From: DATGZX01 sp035296965
GTDB taxonomy: Bacteria > Planctomycetota > Planctomycetia > Gemmatales > Gemmataceae
Assembly (NCBI GenBank): GCA_035296965.1
Contig: DATGZX010000138.1
Span: 1-30,907, forward strand
Direction of reading: 5' to 3'
Length of the DNA stretch: 30,907 nucleotides
Both the position numbers and the translations under genes were made by a program. Below are positions 30,624 to 30,907 of this stretch, piece by piece; the stretch's first letter is position 1; every line of letters starts with the position of its first letter. Under the pieces are notes generated by a model that saw nothing but the letters and a program-made list of their open reading frames with translations, did not search any database and was not told the DNA's origin.

Positions 30624-30907
30624 GAATTCGGCCTCCGTTTCACGGGTCGTTTTTTCCTGTCGGGCGCGCGCCGCGCGGGTCGGGTGCGTTCGGGCGGAGG
30701 CTGGTAGCAGCCGCATTGGGAGGGCCAGTCCTCGCGGACGTATTCGGTGTGCGTCATCACTCGCAAAACGTACACTTTGTGGCTCGCGTAGAACACCCGG
30801 GCGATAAGACGAAACTTGTTGCCTCCAATGTTCAGGGCAGTGCAATTGCCCACCAAGTCGGCTGACGGGAACGTGGCCCGGAGGTCGCTGAAGTTCTGCC
30901 ATTCGGC
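30620..30907 (-). CDS. higB: HigB-type toxin (RelE superfamily mRNA interferase), 5' end outside the window
   Basis: The last 95 codons are visible; the start lies beyond the right edge. 'WQNFSDLRATFPSADLVGN', then 'ALNIGGNKFRLIARVFYASHKVYVL' split near its middle, and 'VMTHTEYVREDW' are the HigB signature. HigB cleaves mRNA on the ribosome when free of HigA. The family usually ends just after the THxEY...W block. This protein continues for about 30 residues rich in Arg, Lys and Pro ('ERTRPARRAPDRKKRPVKRR'), which is unusual. The toxin-first order and four-base overlap with higA are normal for higBA. Confidence 0.88.
   Translation of the reverse strand, partial: AEWQNFSDLRATFPSADLVGNCTALNIGGNKFRLIARVFYASHKVYVLRVMTHTEYVREDWPSQCGCYQPPPERTRPARRAPDRKKRPVKRRPNS

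Noticed and set aside
30624..30902. N-terminal extension of HigA through the toxin gene
   Set aside because: This part is the HigB gene in another frame. The family start is at 30623, where it overlaps the toxin stop.
1..30907. tRNA genes, including tRNA-Sec expected from the selenoprotein
   Set aside because: No stretch with an acceptable T-arm (GGTTCRA) and matching acceptor ends was found by eye, so the selenium genes must lie outside the window.

Overview
The window looks like a chromosomal segment of a planctomycete, probably of the Gemmatales/Pirellulales kind. This is an inference from content: GC-rich DNA, a PEP-CTERM protein beside a protease with an LE-x-LE-x-R-x-LLS N-terminal motif, DUF1080, DUF4058, DUF1015, a separate multi-S1-domain protein, and many GC-rich palindromic intergenic repeats. 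No rRNA, tRNA, CRISPR array, phage block or intact transposase was found.

Layout. 1-4358 (minus strand): a DUF1015 gene, a truncated second copy of its 3' end, then an overlapping pair made of an HD-domain (SAMHD1/YwfO-like) phosphohydrolase and a YwgA-like protein. 4484-5490 (plus): the PLP homeostasis protein YggS overlapping a DUF167/YggU protein. 5641-7468 (minus): menaquinone methyltransferase ubiE/menG followed by hemE. 7637-9334 (plus): a LURP-one/scramblase-like protein and an M24 metallopeptidase. 9387-12125 (minus): a Dabb-domain exported protein, a DUF1080 exported protein and a four-S1-domain RNA-binding protein. 12126-13081 holds gene debris (an RHS repeat remnant) and palindromes. 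13082-15993 (plus): a PEP-CTERM protein and an S53 (sedolisin) peptidase ending at a strong terminator. 16336-17100 (plus): two tightly coupled small genes of unknown function. 17831-21157 (plus): a complete ABC-2 exporter (ATPase plus two permeases). 21228-29077 (minus): a formate module. 29401-30123 (plus): DUF4058. 30186-30907 (minus): a HigBA toxin-antitoxin pair cut by the window edge.

The best-supported special feature is the formate operon: OFA-family MFS transporter, a 50-aa membrane protein fitting the MFS small-subunit pattern, FdhD, FdhA, the four-cluster FeS subunit FdhB and an NrfD-type membrane subunit. FdhA is interrupted by an in-frame UGA at 25870-25872, exactly where FdnG/FdhF enzymes carry selenocysteine. 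A 7-bp hairpin with a GGUCU loop lies 18 nt downstream. I read this as one selenoprotein of 1087 residues, so the organism should encode SelA/SelB/SelC/SelD elsewhere. Transport, sulfur activation of the Mo/W cofactor, catalysis, electron relay and quinone reduction are all encoded together, and the ubiE gene in the same window fits a menaquinone pool.

The best candidate for an undescribed system is the pair at 16336-17100. It combines a helical 108-aa protein and a 144-aa protein with conserved-looking Cys, His and acidic residues. The HD/YwgA pair is a second candidate. Several palindromic repeat pairs (11517-11581, 26488-26600) have the two-REP architecture of BIMEs; one of them has been read into the 3' end of fdhD.
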